Source of the DNA: Flavobacterium sp. Root420
Lineage (GTDB): Bacteria; Bacteroidota; Bacteroidia; Flavobacteriales; Flavobacteriaceae
Assembly (NCBI RefSeq): GCF_001427905.1
Contig: NZ_LMEF01000029.1
Location: 326,877-390,876 of the forward strand
Direction: 5' to 3'
DNA: 64,000 nucleotides
Made by a program: the position numbers and the translations under genes. Positions 28,064-37,259 of the stretch are shown here, piece after piece. Numbering within the stretch: position 1 is the stretch's first letter; each line of letters starts with the position of its first letter. The notes under the pieces are model-generated. The model worked only from the letters and a program-made list of their open reading frames with translations. It made no database searches and had not been told where the DNA came from.

Positions 28064-29410
28064 ATGATCAATTTATATATTGCGTTACAAAATAACGTTC
28101 CGGTTCCAAAAGATATTCCGCTGCCCCTGCCAATGCCTGAATGGTTCTTTGTAGTTGTTCTGGTGCTCTCATTTCTGCTCCACATTCTTTTTGTCAATCT
28201 GATGCTCGGAGGTTCAATTCTGGCTTTGATAGCTCAGATCAAGGGGCTTAAAAATAAGCAGTACGATATACTTGCCCATGAAATAGCCAAAACGATAACG
28301 GTAAATAAAAGTATCGCCGTTGTACTGGGTATTGCGCCGCTTTTGAGTATTAATGTATTGTATACGATCTATTTTTACTCGGCAAATGCCCTTACCGGAT
28401 TGATGTGGATAGCGGTAATACCGCTGGTAACTGTGGCATTCCTGCTTACTTATCTGCACAAATATACCTGGGAGACACTGGAGAATCACAAAGCGGTTCA
28501 TATTTCTATTCTGGCTCTGGCAACCCTTATCTTTCTGTTTATTCCCTTTATATTTTTGACCAATATCAATTTAATGTTGTTTCCCGAAAAATGGGCAGTA
28601 GTGAAAGGCTTTGTTGATGCGCTGTTTCTGCCGAATGTTTTTCCCAGATATCTGCACTTTATCTTGTCTTCACTGGCTGTTACAGGATTATTTCTATTTT
28701 GGTACAACAGCCGAAAAAATTATCCATTTGAAGAAATATATCAAAAGTTTACCCGATATGATATTCAAAAGAAAGGTTATTCTCTTGCGCTGACAGCTTC
28801 TATTTGCCAGTTTATGATTGGTCCGTTAGTTCTGCTGACCTTGCCGTCTAAAGGGATGGGATGGAACCTGATTCTGATTATTTTCTCTGGGGTTATTTTT
28901 GCTGTTCCTGCCATGTGGATGATATGGAAGAGACTTACAGGGGAGAAGGAAAATATTGAAAAAGACTTTTATAAAATAGCACTGCTGTTGGGAATTACCG
29001 TTTTGTGTATGGGATCTGGAAGACAGATATACAGGGCAAATGCGCTGGAAAAACATCAAGAGCTGGTAAAAATTAAAACAGCAGAATTTCAAATTCTGAA
29101 AAAAGAAGCTGTAGCTAAGGTAAAAGCCCAGGAAGCAGGCGCAGCGTCGGCAGATATGACAGAGGCAGAGAAAGGCCAGAAAGTATTCAGCCAGTATTGT
29201 GCTTCCTGCCATAAAATAGATGAAAAATTAGTAGGGCCGCCAGTGTTGGAAATGGCAAAAATCTATAAAGGTAATATTGCAGATTTGCAGAAATGGATAA
29301 AGAATCCTGGAAAAAAACGTCCTGATTATCCACAAATGCCCGGTTTTGAATCTCAGCTGGATCAAAAACAGTTAGATCAGCTTGCAGAGTATATCCTCAA
29401 TATCAAATAA
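28064..29410 (+). CDS. CydA-like membrane protein fused to c-type cytochrome (2)
   Basis: A 448-residue protein with roughly eight transmembrane helices (PEWFFVVVLVLSFLLHILFV; LMLGG as in CydA-like helices), a coiled linker rich in Ala/Lys/Glu near residues 330-365, and a C-terminal c-type haem domain (CASCH, then PQMPGF with the likely Met ligand). It has the same plan as the gene 13 bp upstream, so the two probably form a heterodimer. A 54-residue single-helix protein follows after 44 bp. Confidence 0.75.
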   Translation: MINLYIALQNNVPVPKDIPLPLPMPEWFFVVVLVLSFLLHILFVNLMLGGSILALIAQIKGLKNKQYDILAHEIAKTITVNKSIAVVLGIAPLLSINVLYTIYFYSANALTGLMWIAVIPLVTVAFLLTYLHKYTWETLENHKAVHISILALATLIFLFIPFIFLTNINLMLFPEKWAVVKGFVDALFLPNVFPRYLHFILSSLAVTGLFLFWYNSRKNYPFEEIYQKFTRYDIQKKGYSLALTASICQFMIGPLVLLTLPSKGMGWNLILIIFSGVIFAVPAMWMIWKRLTGEKENIEKDFYKIALLLGITVLCMGSGRQIYRANALEKHQELVKIKTAEFQILKKEAVAKVKAQEAGAASADMTEAEKGQKVFSQYCASCHKIDEKLVGPPVLEMAKIYKGNIADLQKWIKNPGKKRPDYPQMPGFESQLDQKQLDQLAEYILNIK

Positions 29411-29454
29411 ATAATAAGAATCAGTATTCAATTTTTAACTTAAAATAAAATAAT

Positions 29455-29619
29455 ATGACTCAAGTTTTTTCCATTATGATTTTAATTTTTGTTCTTCTTG
29501 CAATTGTTTTTCTGATAAAAATAAAATCGGTTACACTGCAGCTTATAAAGTCAAAAGAAGTAAATAACAAAGAAAACCCACTAGAAAAGGATTATCAATT
29601 TATAAAGGGACTGTATTAG
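29455..29619 (+). CDS. 54-residue single-helix protein, possible small cytochrome subunit
   Basis: An ATG-started frame with one N-terminal transmembrane helix (IMILIFVLLAIVFLIKI) and a basic then acidic tail (LQLIKSKEVNNKENPLEKDY). It follows the second CydA-like gene by 44 bp. Size, topology and place match small accessory subunits of bd oxidases (CydX/CydH type) or CcoQ, though no sequence identity is claimed. Confidence 0.55.
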   Translation: MTQVFSIMILIFVLLAIVFLIKIKSVTLQLIKSKEVNNKENPLEKDYQFIKGLY

Positions 29620-29878
29620 TTAAAAAGTGTCCATAAAAGAAGTTTCTTTTTTAAATTTTGATAGTCTGGAGTCCTGTTGATGCTGACACACACAGGGTTT
29701 CTTTTTTATTTATGGTAGACTGAAATTTTAGAGGCAAAATTGGATTATGAAATTGAAAATACCATAGCTAAAAAAAAGTTGCTTATCAAAATGGTATATA
29801 TTGAAAGTGTTTTGGTACCTGATATCACTAGTCTAAGTTTTAATTTTGTCATATATAAATATTAAAAATTAAAGTAAA

Positions 29879-30421
29879 ATGAATAAGGCATTATTATTAA
29901 TTGATATACAGAAAGAATATTTTGAAAATGGGGCATTAGAACTTGTAAATCCTATTGCAGCAAGTGAAAACGCCAAGAAACTAATGGAGCATTTTAGAAA
30001 AGAAAATGGGACTATTGTTCATGTTCAGCATATATCTGGAGAAGGTGTTCCCTTTTTTGTTCAGGGTACAAAAGGAGTAGAAATTCATGAAAATGTAAAA
30101 CCACTTGCAGGTGAGAAAGTGATCACCAAACAATTTCCTAATAGTTTCAGGGGGACTGATTTACTGGAATATCTTCAGTCAAAAAAAATAACACATTTGG
30201 TAATCGCGGGAATGATGACTCATATGTGCATTGATGCAGGGACAAGGGCTGCTTTTGATTTTGGCTTTGAATGCACAGTAATTGGAGATGCCTGCGCTAC
30301 AATGGATCTTCATATAAATGGTCAGGATGTCAAGGCTGCAGATGTCCATAATGCTTTTTTGGCGGCACTGGAATTCTTTTACGCAAAAATTACAACAACA
30401 GAAGATTATTTGCAGTTATAA
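29879..30421 (+). CDS. isochorismatase-family cysteine hydrolase
   Basis: A 180-residue protein with the family's catalytic triad: Asp9 (LLLIDIQ), Lys84 (ITKQFPNSF) and Cys117 (GMMTHMCIDAG). Such enzymes hydrolyse amides such as nicotinamide, ureido or peroxy substrates. The exact substrate cannot be read from sequence. It has its own terminator and lies before an AraC gene. Confidence 0.9.
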   Translation: MNKALLLIDIQKEYFENGALELVNPIAASENAKKLMEHFRKENGTIVHVQHISGEGVPFFVQGTKGVEIHENVKPLAGEKVITKQFPNSFRGTDLLEYLQSKKITHLVIAGMMTHMCIDAGTRAAFDFGFECTVIGDACATMDLHINGQDVKAADVHNAFLAALEFFYAKITTTEDYLQL

Positions 30422-30452
30422 AATAAAGGGTAAATAAGGAATCACTTTTATA

Positions 30453-30486
30453 AAATGAGCTGTAATTTATTACTGCTCATTTTTTT
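30453..30486 (+). terminator. terminator after isochorismatase gene
   Basis: Eight-bp outer stem with one mismatch before a further 4-bp inner stem, followed by six Ts. Confidence 0.8.
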
Positions 30487-30513
30487 GGTTTAAGTAATTT
30501 GTAAATGAAGTTG

Positions 30514-30521
30514 TAAATTTG
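30514..30521 (+). promoter_or_regulatory. TAnnTTTG -7 box ahead of AraC gene
   Basis: TAAATTTG fits the -7 consensus, 75 bp before the AraC start. Confidence 0.4.
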
Positions 30522-30596
30522 TTTTAATTATAATATTCGATCATATCTTAAAAAAGTAAAAGAAACGGATTTCAATACATTAACGAATTAAAGAAA

Positions 30597-31469
30597 ATGA
30601 AAACAGTCAAATTTCATAAAACAGAATGTGGTGTTGAAATGCTTCTTAATGTACTGCACGGCGATATGCTGAGTGAGAGATATTTGGAGCGCGATACTTA
30701 CAATACTGATTTTTTTGAAATATTGCTTTTTAAGACTGCGAAGGGCTCCCTGATTTTAAATCAGCAGAAAATCAATATAACTGACAATACAATTATTTTT
30801 ATTTCTCCTTTTCAAAAAAGGCAATGGACTTTGGAGAAAGAGGGTTTGGATTTTACAGTTCTGGTTTTCAAGGAAAATTTTCTTAATGACTTTTTTTCAG
30901 ATAAATTCTTTACCTACCGCCTTTTGTATTTTTATCAGTTGAATTATGCTTTAAATATTGGTATTGAAAAAGAGGAGCTTCAAAAAGCACTTGACCAGCT
31001 TATGGAAATCAAATCTGAGCTTGTGAATAGCAGGACAGATAGCATTCATATCATACGGTCTCTTACTTATTACCTGCTTTTGAAATTTAATAGAATATAT
31101 GCTGATGCAAATAATCTTTCGATTGACAGGGCAGAAAATAACTTTGCTTATCAGTTTAAGCAGTTACTGGAAATACATATCAGGCAGAAGCAGCGGATTG
31201 ACTATTATGCAGATTTATTAAATGTGAGCAGGATTACAATTAATACTTATGTAAAAAAGCAGTTTAATGTTACCGCGACAGAGCTTTTGAAACAGAGACT
31301 TCTTTTTGAGATAAAAAATGACCTGATACATTCCGGAAAAACTATTGCTGAGATTGCCTATGATCTTCATTTTTCAGAACCCGGACATATGATGCGTTTT
31401 TTTAAAAGCCAGACAGGAATAACCAGCAGCCAGTTCCTATCAGATTACCAAAATGGTATATTTTCATAG
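30597..31469 (+). CDS. AraC family transcriptional regulator
   Basis: A 290-residue protein with an N-terminal cupin-like part (FFEILLFKTAKGSLILNQQK) and a C-terminal AraC DNA-binding domain (DYYADLLNVSRITINTYVKK and TIAEIAYDLHFSEPGHMMRF). It lies upstream of a MATE transporter gene that is frameshifted. Confidence 0.88.
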   Translation: MKTVKFHKTECGVEMLLNVLHGDMLSERYLERDTYNTDFFEILLFKTAKGSLILNQQKINITDNTIIFISPFQKRQWTLEKEGLDFTVLVFKENFLNDFFSDKFFTYRLLYFYQLNYALNIGIEKEELQKALDQLMEIKSELVNSRTDSIHIIRSLTYYLLLKFNRIYADANNLSIDRAENNFAYQFKQLLEIHIRQKQRIDYYADLLNVSRITINTYVKKQFNVTATELLKQRLLFEIKNDLIHSGKTIAEIAYDLHFSEPGHMMRFFKSQTGITSSQFLSDYQNGIFS

Positions 31470-31589
31470 TATTTTTAAGGCTGTTACAGAATAGGATAAA
31501 TCTCCAAGATTGCTATATTTTAAATAAAAGTTTATGTCATGGCAATTTCAATACATATAAATCTGCCTTGAGGCAGTCAATTTTTTAAT

Positions 31590-32976
31590 ATGATCAAAAA
31601 ATACAAATCCAATAAGATATATTACCAAAGTACAATAGCACTTGCAGGGCCTGTTGTAATTTCTCAGTTGGGGCATACCCTGGTACAGACTCTCGATACA
31701 GTTATTATAGGGCATTATGCAGGAACTATATCATTGGCAGCAGTCTCGCTGGTTCATTCTGTTTTCATGGTAGTTTTGGTCATTGGATTAGGGGTTGCCT
31801 ACGGGTTGACACCTTTGATTGCACAGGAAAACGGAAAATCAAATTTTAAGGAATGCGCGGAGCTTCTGTCAAACAGCTTATGGCTTAATGTCGTAGCTGC
31901 AATTATTCTTTTTTTAGTAGTCTATTATGGTTCTATGTTTGCGATACAACATACAGATCAGGATCCTCAGGTAGTAAAAACAGCAAAACCTTATTTACTT
32001 ATTTTAAGTTTGTCTATCCTGCCTTTAATGATATTTCAAACTTTCAAACAGTTTGCGGAAGGGTTGGGTTTTACAAAGCAAGCCATGTCTATAACGATAT
32101 GGGGAAATGTACTTAATGTAATTATCGCAGTGATTCTGGTAAAGGGAATGTTTGGGATTGAACCAATGGGAGTTCGGGGTGTAGGAATTGCAACGTTGAT
32201 AGATCGGGTTTTAATGATGCTGGTCATGATGTTATATGTACTTCGGTCAGAGAATTTTAGAGTTTATCTAAAGCATTTCTCGGCTAAGTTTGTTGATTTT
32301 TCGAAAATTGCGAAAGTGGTAAAAATAGGATTACCTGTAGCGATGCAGTATGTATTCGAAATAGGGGTATTTGCAGTTGCCGCTTTAATGGCTGGTCATA
32401 TAAGGCGCAATGGAACAGGCTGCACATCAGACAGCAATTACCCTTGCCGCAATGACTTACATGATGGCAGGAGGAATTGCATCGGCTGCAACTATTAAAG
32501 TCGGAAATAGTTTTGGAAATCAAAACTACAAAAGACTCCAGAGGTTTGCTTATGCGTCCTATCATTTAGTTATCATTTTTATGCTGTTTTTTGCTGTAAT
32601 TTTTACACTCTTTAATCAATATTTACCTTACTTAATAACAAATGATATAAATGTTGTAGCACTTGCTGCACAATTATTGATAATTGCCGCAATATTCCAG
32701 CTCTTTGATGGTACTCAGGTAGTCGGACTCGGAACATTAAGAGGAATGGGAGATGTAAATATTCCAACTTTTATAACCTTTGTTGCTTATTGGATTATTG
32801 GCCTGCCAGCTGCCTATATTTTAGGAATTCATTTGAATGAAGGAGTAAAGGGAATCTGGTATGGTTTGACTCTGGGTTTGTTAACATCATCTGCCTTACT
32901 GTATTTAAGATTCCGATATGTAATGAAAAAAACATTGGATAATAATCTACAAGACAATATTAATCTCTTAATATAA
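31590..32976 (+). pseudogene. MATE family efflux transporter, single-base frameshift
   Basis: Two overlapping frames together encode a full-length (~462-residue) MATE/NorM-type transporter. Frame 1 (31590-) starts IALAGPVVISQLGHTLVQTL and reads to AALMAGHI. The second frame continues GAMEQAAHQTAITLAAMTYM to the normal C-terminus. The break is an extra A at 32401-32403, in a run of two As. Both halves are well conserved, so the change is very recent or a sequencing/assembly error. If real, the pump is dead. It follows an AraC gene that may regulate it. Confidence 0.85.
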
Positions 32977-33061
32977 ATCCAATGAACGTACAAACAAAAT
33001 AATTTTTAAATATTGTAAATGAAGGTATCAGTATTTTTATTCCAAAAGAAGACATTATTTT

Positions 33062-33943
33062 TTATTTGTAATGTTGACTATTCTGATTGCGATACTCTCC
33101 TGGAGTAAGACTCACTATTTGTTTGAATATTTTTGAAAAGTGGGGTAAGTTTGAGAATCCGGTGTCTAAAGCAATTTCCAAAAATGTTTTATCACTGGTT
33201 GCAATGAGGTATTGTGCTCTTTCGATTTTTTTTTCATGGATATAGTTTAAGGGCCTTTGTCCTGTATGGGCTAGAAATTGTTTGGAAAAATAGTCCTGAT
33301 TCTGATTGACTCTTCTGGCTAATTGAGCGACCGTAATATTTTCGTTCAAGTGAAGCTGTACATAACTCATCGTATCTAATATTTTAGAAGATGTAATCTG
33401 TTGTTGGCTTGAACTAAAGTCTCTAGTGCTTAGAAACCTGGAAATTAATTGAAGAAGAATGCCCTGATTTTCAAACTTAAGTTGCGTTTTTATTGAATTA
33501 TTCAGCAAACGGTATTCTTTATAAAAGGCTTCTTTTTCATATACTTTTGGATTGTCTGATCTATTAATTCCTCTTCCGGGATTATTTTGCAGCATTTTTT
33601 TAATAAGGACTACATCAAGTTCTGTAGCAGCTAATTTTATCACTTTTCTATTATTGTTGAACAAAGAAATCCCATCAGGAGATTCTTCAAAAAACTGAAT
33701 AAAATATTGGCTCAAATAGACTTGACAGTTCAGATTACAAATTGTAAAACTGGGAACAAGATAAAGATTGCCTGGCTCTAAAGTCAAGCAGTTTGAATTG
33801 TCGGAAATAAATCCAATTCCATCATCTATATAATAAATTCGATAATAGGGGCTTATTACACTATTATAATTCCAATTATGATCGAGTTTTACATAATCAA
33901 TATGCAATAATGAAAAGGAATATTTAAAAGTACTGTTGGACAT
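33062..33943 (-). CDS. AraC family transcriptional regulator
   Basis: A 293-residue protein with a cupin-type N-terminus (YRIYYIDDGIGFISDNSN) and a C-terminal AraC domain (ITVAQLARRVNQNQDYFSKQ and LEIALDTGFSNLPHFSKIFK). Two 15-bp direct repeats spaced 21 bp apart lie right upstream of its ATG. It faces away from the GH31 remnant and GH29 fucosidase, so it may be their former regulator. Confidence 0.88.
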   Translation of the reverse strand: MSNSTFKYSFSLLHIDYVKLDHNWNYNSVISPYYRIYYIDDGIGFISDNSNCLTLEPGNLYLVPSFTICNLNCQVYLSQYFIQFFEESPDGISLFNNNRKVIKLAATELDVVLIKKMLQNNPGRGINRSDNPKVYEKEAFYKEYRLLNNSIKTQLKFENQGILLQLISRFLSTRDFSSSQQQITSSKILDTMSYVQLHLNENITVAQLARRVNQNQDYFSKQFLAHTGQRPLNYIHEKKIERAQYLIATSDKTFLEIALDTGFSNLPHFSKIFKQIVSLTPGEYRNQNSQHYK

Positions 33944-33966
33944 AATGACATTATAATTATGAAATA

Positions 33967-34002
33967 TCGTTTTTGAATAATAAAAGGTCGTCTTTGAATA
34001 AT
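33967..34002. promoter_or_regulatory. direct-repeat operator, probable AraC site
   Basis: Two 15-bp direct repeats (TCGTTTTTGAATAAT at 33967 and TCGTCTTTGAATAAT at 33988), one mismatch, with a period of 21 bp. They lie 24 bp upstream of the AraC ATG at 33943. This is the usual geometry of AraC half-sites. Confidence 0.55.
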
Positions 34003-34453
34003 TAATCCTAAAGGTGTATATTTTACATTTGTTTTGTTGTATTGATGTAAATTAAAGTAATAAAATAATAATAATTAAATTTTATCCTTAAATGTTTATG
34101 TGATATTTATTTTGTTAAGAATTTACAAATATTTGTAGCTGAATTCTAGCCTGTTTTTTAGCTGTAATGTGCAAAAAGACAAATCTCTTTATGCTACCCG
34201 TAATGGCCTGGCCGGAAAGTGGTACTGTAATTATTAAAAATTTATGAAAATATAATCCACATCATACAGAAAAAATAAGACAAATAAAACTAGTTAGTGC
34301 AGGCGAACAACCGAAGTTCAAACAGGATTCAAATGGCCTTGAAGTATATTTTCCAAATCAAAAACCGGAAACTTCTTATGGGAATGCTATGGAAATTATA
34401 TGAAGTTTAAGTTCATATACTTAAAGGTTATATATTAAATAAAGAAAAAAATA

Positions 34454-34818
34454 ATGAAACGAATAAAGATATTATTTATCCTTCTTATGCCAATGTTATG
34501 TATTGGGCAGGTAGTAAAGAGCTATAAAAAATACATGGATAAAGTAATTATAACCCTTGATAAGGCCCGCTTTATTTGAGTCCCTTAACCGAAAATGCCG
34601 TAAGGGTTCAGTATGGTTTGGAAATGAAAAGTAATTTGCCCGAGTTGGTTTTTACTTCAATAGTTAATATACCCGAATTTAAGGTTTCTGAATCGAAGGC
34701 AAAACTTGAAATCACTACATCAAAAATGACTGTTGTAGTAGATAAAAAGAGCGGGGCATTATCGTATCGTAAGTATGAAGGGAAGCTTTTTTTAAGTGAA
34801 AAACCAGACGGTCTATGA
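34454..34818 (+). pseudogene. GH31-like glycosidase, degraded N-terminal remnant
   Basis: A signal-peptide start (ILFILLMPMLCIGQ) reads 41 residues to a stop, then a shifted frame continues PLTENAVRVQYGLEMKSNLP and TTSKMTVVVDKKSGALSYRK. That order is typical of the N-terminal beta-sandwich of GH31 enzymes (DUF4968-type). The remainder, including the catalytic barrel, is missing; a trace of coding sequence continues to about 34900. The gene is dead by frameshift and truncation and lies upstream of an intact fucosidase. Confidence 0.7.
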
Positions 34819-35029
34819 AGAATTTAATAGAGACAAATCTTTTCAACAAGCACTCCCAGGAGCAAAGGTGGGGAGAAATGGTTGCCTATGGAGCACATAT
34901 TTAAATTAGAATGATTTTTAATGCTTTTATTAAATTATTCAAGTTGCTAGTTTAGAATGTTCATATATAAAATTTATGAAGCAATGCGCTGTAAAAAAGC
35001 TTCAGATAACAAATAATAGAAATAAAAAA

Positions 35030-36763
35030 ATGAGAACAAAAATTTTATTCACGCTTTTATCCCTACTTCAGTTTAGTGTTTATGCTCAGGATAAAAATCC
35101 TATGCCAGCTATACCTGCTTCATTACCTATAAATAGTGTGAAAATGGGAGATTTGGAAACATTTTCTGAGGTAAAATTAGAACTACCTATTGCAAAAGGA
35201 CCTTTTGAGCCAACATGGGAATCAATAGAGAAAAATTACCCTGGTGAGCCTGCATGGCTTCGTGAGGCAAAGTTTGGTATATGGGTTCATTTTGGACCAC
35301 AAGCTGCCGGGGAAAGTGGTGATTGGTATGCACGTAATCTTTATAAGACAGATAAAAAGGCTTATGAAAATCATGTAAAAAGATATGGACATCCTTCGGA
35401 AGTTGGATACAAAGAAGTTTTGCGTGATTGGAACCCTACAAAGCTTGATCCGGAGAAACTTACAAAAATTTATCAAGATGCAGGTGCTCGTTTTTTAATG
35501 ATTCAAGGAGTGCATCATGATAATTACGATTTATGGAATTCTAAATACCAGCCTTGGAATTCAGTAAATATTGGCCCTAAAAGAGATTTGATTGGCGAAT
35601 GGGCAAAAGCCTGTAAAGCAAACGGAATGCGATACGGAGTAACTTTTCATCACGAGTACACATGGTGGTGGTGGCAAACAGCATTTGGAAGCGATAAAGA
35701 AGGCCCTAAAAAAGGAATTCCTTATGATGGTTATCTTACCCTTGCTGATGGTAAAGGGAAATGGTGGGAAGGATACGATCCAAAAATGCTTTATGGTATC
35801 GATTTAAGAGAATACAAAGGAGTAGAAGAAAAAGCACATACTGAATGGTCACCACCACCGGCAGGAATATTTAGTAATCATTTAGGATATGCTAAATGGT
35901 ATGCAACAAATTGGGCTTTAAGAATGATGGATGTTGTAAAAAATTACGATCCTGATTTTATTTATACTGATGGCACTGTTCAAGGACCATTTACAGGAGA
36001 TGGAACAGGAACAGGTTTAAAAGCCAATGCGATGCAAAGCGTTATAGCTGATTTTTACAATACTAGTTTACAGCGCCGCGGTGAGGTAAATACTTTTAGC
36101 ATTGTTAAGTTTCGCCATAATACTAATGGTACAGTAAATACTGAGGAGTTTGGTATTCCTTCAGAGATTAAAAAGGACCAACCTTGGATTGCTGAAGCTC
36201 CGGTAGGAGATTGGTTTTATGCTCCAGACTTTACTTATGATTCAGGTATGATGATCCGTTATATAATTGAAGCTATAGCACGTGATGGAAATGCTGCAAT
36301 ATGCATTTCTTTATTGCCCGACGGTTCAATTAATGAAGAGAGTCAAAAGATGCTGAAAGAAGTAGGAAACTGGATGCGGATTAATGGAGAAGGAGTATAT
36401 GGAAGCCATGCATGGGTAATTCCAGCCGAAGGAGAAATGGAAAATGGAAAATTAAAAATGCTTCCTGGAGGAAAATTGGGTAGTAGTCAAGCTGAATTTA
36501 AGTTTGATTCACAGGATATCCGATTTACAGTTGGAAAAAACAATAAACTGTATGCCTTTTGTATGAATGTACCAGCTCGGAATACTCAAATAAAAATTAA
36601 GTCTCTTGGTACAGATGCAAAGCATTATGGTAAGAAAGTCAAAACGGTTAAGTTGTTAGGTTACAAAGGAAAGTTAAAATGGAAAGAAACAGCTGATGGT
36701 TTATTGATAATTTGCCCTAAGAATATGCCATTTGCTACAGCTATTGTTTTTGAAATTGAGTAA
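35030..36763 (+). CDS. GH29 family alpha-L-fucosidase
   Basis: About 577 residues from the ATG at 35030, which gives a clean signal peptide (MRTKILFTLLSLLQFSVYAQ); an in-frame ATG at 34976 adds 18 unlikely residues. GH29 signatures are WLREAKFGIWVHFGPQAAGE, ARFLMIQGVHHDNYDLW, KANGMRYGVTFHHEYTWWWW and DPDFIYTDGT, where the Asp is the likely nucleophile. It should release terminal L-fucose in the periplasm. It lies beside a dead GH31 gene, the likely remains of a glycan-use locus. Confidence 0.92.
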   Translation: MRTKILFTLLSLLQFSVYAQDKNPMPAIPASLPINSVKMGDLETFSEVKLELPIAKGPFEPTWESIEKNYPGEPAWLREAKFGIWVHFGPQAAGESGDWYARNLYKTDKKAYENHVKRYGHPSEVGYKEVLRDWNPTKLDPEKLTKIYQDAGARFLMIQGVHHDNYDLWNSKYQPWNSVNIGPKRDLIGEWAKACKANGMRYGVTFHHEYTWWWWQTAFGSDKEGPKKGIPYDGYLTLADGKGKWWEGYDPKMLYGIDLREYKGVEEKAHTEWSPPPAGIFSNHLGYAKWYATNWALRMMDVVKNYDPDFIYTDGTVQGPFTGDGTGTGLKANAMQSVIADFYNTSLQRRGEVNTFSIVKFRHNTNGTVNTEEFGIPSEIKKDQPWIAEAPVGDWFYAPDFTYDSGMMIRYIIEAIARDGNAAICISLLPDGSINEESQKMLKEVGNWMRINGEGVYGSHAWVIPAEGEMENGKLKMLPGGKLGSSQAEFKFDSQDIRFTVGKNNKLYAFCMNVPARNTQIKIKSLGTDAKHYGKKVKTVKLLGYKGKLKWKETADGLLIICPKNMPFATAIVFEIE

Positions 36764-36872
36764 AAAATTAGGTCTTATACTGAAAAACTGTAATTAATTG
36801 TTAGATCCTGTTTAAAAATGTAAAATAAAAACCATTATGGGCTAAAGAAACCGATTGAAATTAGTCTTTTTA

Positions 36873-37031
36873 GTGATTAAACAATACAAAGATGTATCCA
36901 ACTATTTAACAGAAACCCAGTGGCAATGTATACAAAAAACTTTAGATTTAGGTAATAGAAAACACAAACATAGTTTACGATTAATTTGTAATGCTGAAAA
37001 TACAGGGCGTTTAGATTTTTTAAGAAATTGA
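36873..37031 (+). pseudogene. IS5-family transposase N-terminal fragment
   Basis: The frame reads KDVSNYLTETQWQCIQKTLD then NRKHKHSLRLICNA, which matches the DUF4096-type start of IS5-group transposases (LTxxQWxxIxxxL...RKHxLRxIxNAI). The typical continuation is replaced by ENTGRLDFLRN and a stop. The rest of the element is missing. Confidence 0.65.
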
Positions 37032-37052
37032 AGTAAAATTTATCAAACGACA

Positions 37053-37088
37053 AAAAAGCCTGAAAAATCAAGATTTTTCGGGCTTTTG
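37053..37088. terminator. hairpin beside tRNA-3'-end-like sequence
   Basis: AAAGCCTGAAAAATC pairs with ATTTTTCGGGCTTT around a 3-nt loop, with A/T runs on both sides. It could end transcription either way and would be the natural terminator of a tRNA gene ending at about 37100 on the minus strand. Confidence 0.6.
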
Positions 37089-37099
37089 CTTTAACCTTG

Positions 37100-37121
37100 T
37101 AGCCGGAACGGGATTAGAAAC
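37100..37121 (-). other. degenerate tRNA 3'-end-like sequence
   Basis: The plus strand reads AGCCGGAACGGGATTAGAAA, close to the reverse complement of a T-arm plus acceptor end (GGGATTcGAAC with one change). No complete tRNA is present. It may mark an old integration site. Confidence 0.35.
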
Positions 37122-37216
37122 TCTTGACAAAAAAACTAAAATAAACAGCGTATAATATATTCGAATCTAAACGTTGTAAGCCTGTAAATACTTATTTATA
37201 ATTTTGAAAAAAGCAA

Positions 37217-37237
37217 TGTGCCACGATTCTGCCAAAA
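37217..37237. repeat. dispersed repeat, motif A copy
   Basis: TGTGCCACGATTCTGCCA, nearly identical to motif A at 17.8 and 44.1 kb; motif B is absent here. It lies just past the stop of the yhcG-like gene. Confidence 0.65.
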
Positions 37238-37259
37238 AAATTAAATGTGAATTTCTTTT

